Shown: in pieces, positions 13,937-15,124 of the stretch
How the letters are laid out: each line of letters starts with the position of its first letter
Numbering within the stretch: the first letter of the stretch is position 1
NCBI GenBank assembly: GCA_023401495.1
Contig: JAEXDU010000196.1
Coordinates: 1 to 15,124 of the forward strand
Reading direction: 5' to 3'
Length of the DNA stretch: 15,124 nucleotides
Source: Bacillota bacterium
Lineage (GTDB): Bacteria; Bacillota; Clostridia; Oscillospirales; Acutalibacteraceae
Program-made: the position numbers and the translations under genes
The notes under the pieces: generated by a model
Told to the model about the DNA's origin: nothing
Seen by the model: only the letters and a program-made list of their open reading frames with translations
Databases searched by the model: none

Positions 13937-14665
13937 TTAAATTTTGGTAATTTTTACTTGGCCGAAAATCTCTCCGATCGGGTCGCTGATCATCAGCGCC
14001 GCGCTCTGATCCGCGGGCGTAGAAGAGCGATTGATCACAACCAGACGGCTGCCGCCAAAATAGTGGATCAACCCGGCGGCAGGGTACACAGCCAGCGACG
14101 TTCCGCCAATGATCAGCATGTCTGCCCTGCGGATCGCATTGACCGCACCGTTGATCACATCCTGGTCAAGCCCTTCCTCATACAGCACCACATCGGGCTT
14201 GATCGTGCCGCCGCAGGTGCAGGTGGGAATCCCTTCGCTGTGCAGAATAAATTCAGCGTCATATTCTTTATGGCATTTCTGGCAATAGTTGCGGTGAACG
14301 GAGCCGTGCAGCTCATATACGCGCTTGCTGCCCGCTTTTTGGTGCAGACCGTCGATGTTCTGGGTCACGACCGCCGACAGCTTCCCCGCCTGCTCCAGCT
14401 CCGCCAGCTTACGGTGGGCTGCGTTTGGCTGCGCATCCAGACACAGCATTTTTTTGCGGTAAAAATCAAAAAACTCCGCCGTGTGCCTCACATAAAAGCT
14501 GTGGCTCAGCATTTCCTCCGGCGGATAGCGGAACGACTGGTGATACAGACCGTCTACACTGCGAAAATCGGGAATCCCGCTTTCTGTGGATACCCCCGCT
14601 CCGCCAAAAAACACAATCCGGCTGCTTTCGTCTATCATCTGCTGAAACTGCTCCATTTTTGTCAT
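13937..14665 (-). CDS. Sir2-family NAD-dependent protein deacylase (sirtuin), 242 aa
   Basis: Sirtuins remove acetyl or other acyl groups from lysine using NAD, giving nicotinamide and O-acyl-ADP-ribose. The NAD-binding motif GAGVSTESGIPDFRS spans 22-36. TQNIDGLH (101-108) and the catalytic H120 in YELHGS follow. The zinc ribbon uses C128/C131 and C149/C151 (CQKC, CTCGG). IGGTSLAVYPA (186-196) closes the Rossmann fold. The length matches short bacterial CobB/SrtN-type enzymes without extra domains. The Y-x-x-R signature of desuccinylases was not seen, so deacetylase activity is more likely, though this is weak evidence. GGAGG lies seven bases before the ATG, and a TTGATT-17-TAAGAT promoter is upstream. 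The gene stands alone. Nicotinamide/NAD turnover gives it only a loose metabolic link to the distant cinA. Confidence 0.95.
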   Translation of the reverse strand: MTKMEQFQQMIDESSRIVFFGGAGVSTESGIPDFRSVDGLYHQSFRYPPEEMLSHSFYVRHTAEFFDFYRKKMLCLDAQPNAAHRKLAELEQAGKLSAVVTQNIDGLHQKAGSKRVYELHGSVHRNYCQKCHKEYDAEFILHSEGIPTCTCGGTIKPDVVLYEEGLDQDVINGAVNAIRRADMLIIGGTSLAVYPAAGLIHYFGGSRLVVINRSSTPADQSAALMISDPIGEIFGQVKITKI

Positions 14666-14699
14666 TCAGAATCCTCCCATCGTCCATTCTCTTTTCTCT

Positions 14700-14728
14700 A
14701 TCTTAGTCTGCAAAGTATGGAAAATCAA
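14700..14728 (-). promoter_or_regulatory. Promoter of the sirtuin gene
   Basis: On the minus strand, TTGATT (14723-14728) and TAAGAT (14700-14705) are 17 bases apart, about 35 bases before the ATG. Confidence 0.75.
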
Positions 14729-14798
14729 GCTTCTTATCTATTCTGCCGATTTCGCTGACCCGCAAACCACAAAAAATTCGAAATTTCTCAAAAAAGGA

Positions 14799-14827
14799 TT
14801 GCGTTTTGCCTGCAAGTATGATAGAAT
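14799..14827 (+). promoter_or_regulatory. Promoter of the tRNA-Pro gene
   Basis: TTGCGT (14799-14804) and TAGAAT (14822-14827) are 17 bases apart, and the tRNA begins 17 bases after the -10. Confidence 0.65.
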
Positions 14828-14843
14828 AATCCACGTTGCAATT

Positions 14844-14919
14844 CCGGGTGTGGCGCAGTTGGTAGCGCGCTTGACTGGGGGTCAAGAGGCCGTGAGTTCA
14901 AGTCTCGCCACTCGGACCA
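14844..14919 (+). tRNA. tRNA-Pro, anticodon GGG, CCA encoded
   Basis: All arms fold. The acceptor CCGGGTG pairs with CACTCGG including one G-U. The D arm is GCGC/GCGC around AGTTGGTA. The anticodon stem CTTGA/TCAAG holds the loop CTGGGGG with anticodon GGG at 34-36. The T arm GTGAG/CTCGC encloses TTCAAGT. The discriminator is A and CCA is encoded. It reads CCC and CCU proline codons. It has its own promoter and terminator and stands alone. Confidence 0.95.
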
Positions 14920-14922
14920 TTG

Positions 14923-14954
14923 AAAAGACCGTCGGCTTTTGTCGACGGTCTTTT
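14923..14954 (+). terminator. Intrinsic terminator after tRNA-Pro
   Basis: AAAAGACCGTCG (14923-14934) pairs exactly with CGACGGTCTTTT (14943-14954) across eight bases, starting three bases after the tRNA CCA. Confidence 0.9.
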
Positions 14955-14993
14955 GTTTTGCTTGTGTTTATGCGAGATTATGGGAGGCAAGTC

Positions 14994-15124
14994 TTATAAG
15001 GACACTTGAAAGCATAATTGAGTGGCAGGACTTTCTTCTACTGCCACAAAGCCATTGGTATTCCCGGATTTCTTCAAATCCTATAGGGACATTTCCGATA
15101 TCGTCTTAGCATCTTCTTATAGAC
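14994..15124 (-). pseudogene. Possible 3' remnant of a protein gene with in-frame stops
   Basis: One minus-strand frame reads EDAKTISEMSL, then a TAG (15081-15083), then a 28-codon stretch ending in VAVEESPATQLCFQVSL and TAA (14994-14996). A further TAA lies in the same frame near the window edge. Both internal stops are single-base changes from Tyr codons. The composition looks protein-like, but I cannot name the family and the reading may be chance. It follows a tRNA, a common insertion point for mobile DNA. Confidence 0.25.

Noticed and set aside
13934..14758. 274-codon plus-strand ORF
   Set aside because: It is antisense to the sirtuin gene, whose motifs are complete, and has no ribosome site.

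Overview
The window reads as chromosome of an endospore-forming member of the Clostridia. The spoIVB-spo0A pair, an M23 peptidase of SpoIIQ type, a Gram-positive style LexA operator, strong AGGAGG ribosome sites, TTG starts and a moderately GC-rich composition with AT-rich spacers would fit an Oscillospiraceae/Ruminococcaceae-like organism. The family is an inference from gene content, not from a database match.

Layout. Positions 1-478 (minus) hold the 5' part of an exported protein cut by the window edge, with its own consensus sigma-A promoter. Positions 573-6214 (minus) hold a probable transcription unit read right to left: cysteine desulfurase, thiI, cinA, serine hydrolase. It ends in a long hairpin terminator. 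The desulfurase and ThiI should act together in tRNA 4-thiouridine and/or thiamine sulfur transfer. CinA and the hydrolase overlap by four bases. The 0.5 kb divergent spacer at 6215-6742 has two inverted repeats and no convincing gene. A Fur-family regulator (plus) then converges on a threonine-aldolase-like PLP enzyme (minus), with a shared hairpin terminator. lexA (minus) follows, with a clear promoter and operator.

Positions 9254-9376 hold what I judge the most interesting feature: a TATAAT box, a 5' hairpin, a C-rich linker and a strong intrinsic terminator with no ORF. It looks like a small RNA gene or an attenuated leader. Sporulation genes follow on the plus strand: an M23 peptidase with intact zinc ligands, spoIVB (signalling protease) and spo0A (master regulator). 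The Spo0A receiver carries unusual active-site substitutions.

The right end has a secreted phosphodiester glycosidase-family protein and a sirtuin (both minus, each with its own promoter), and a tRNA-Pro(GGG) (plus) with promoter and terminator. Beyond the tRNA is a possible decayed coding fragment running off the window. I see no CRISPR array, rRNA, complete insertion sequence or phage module.
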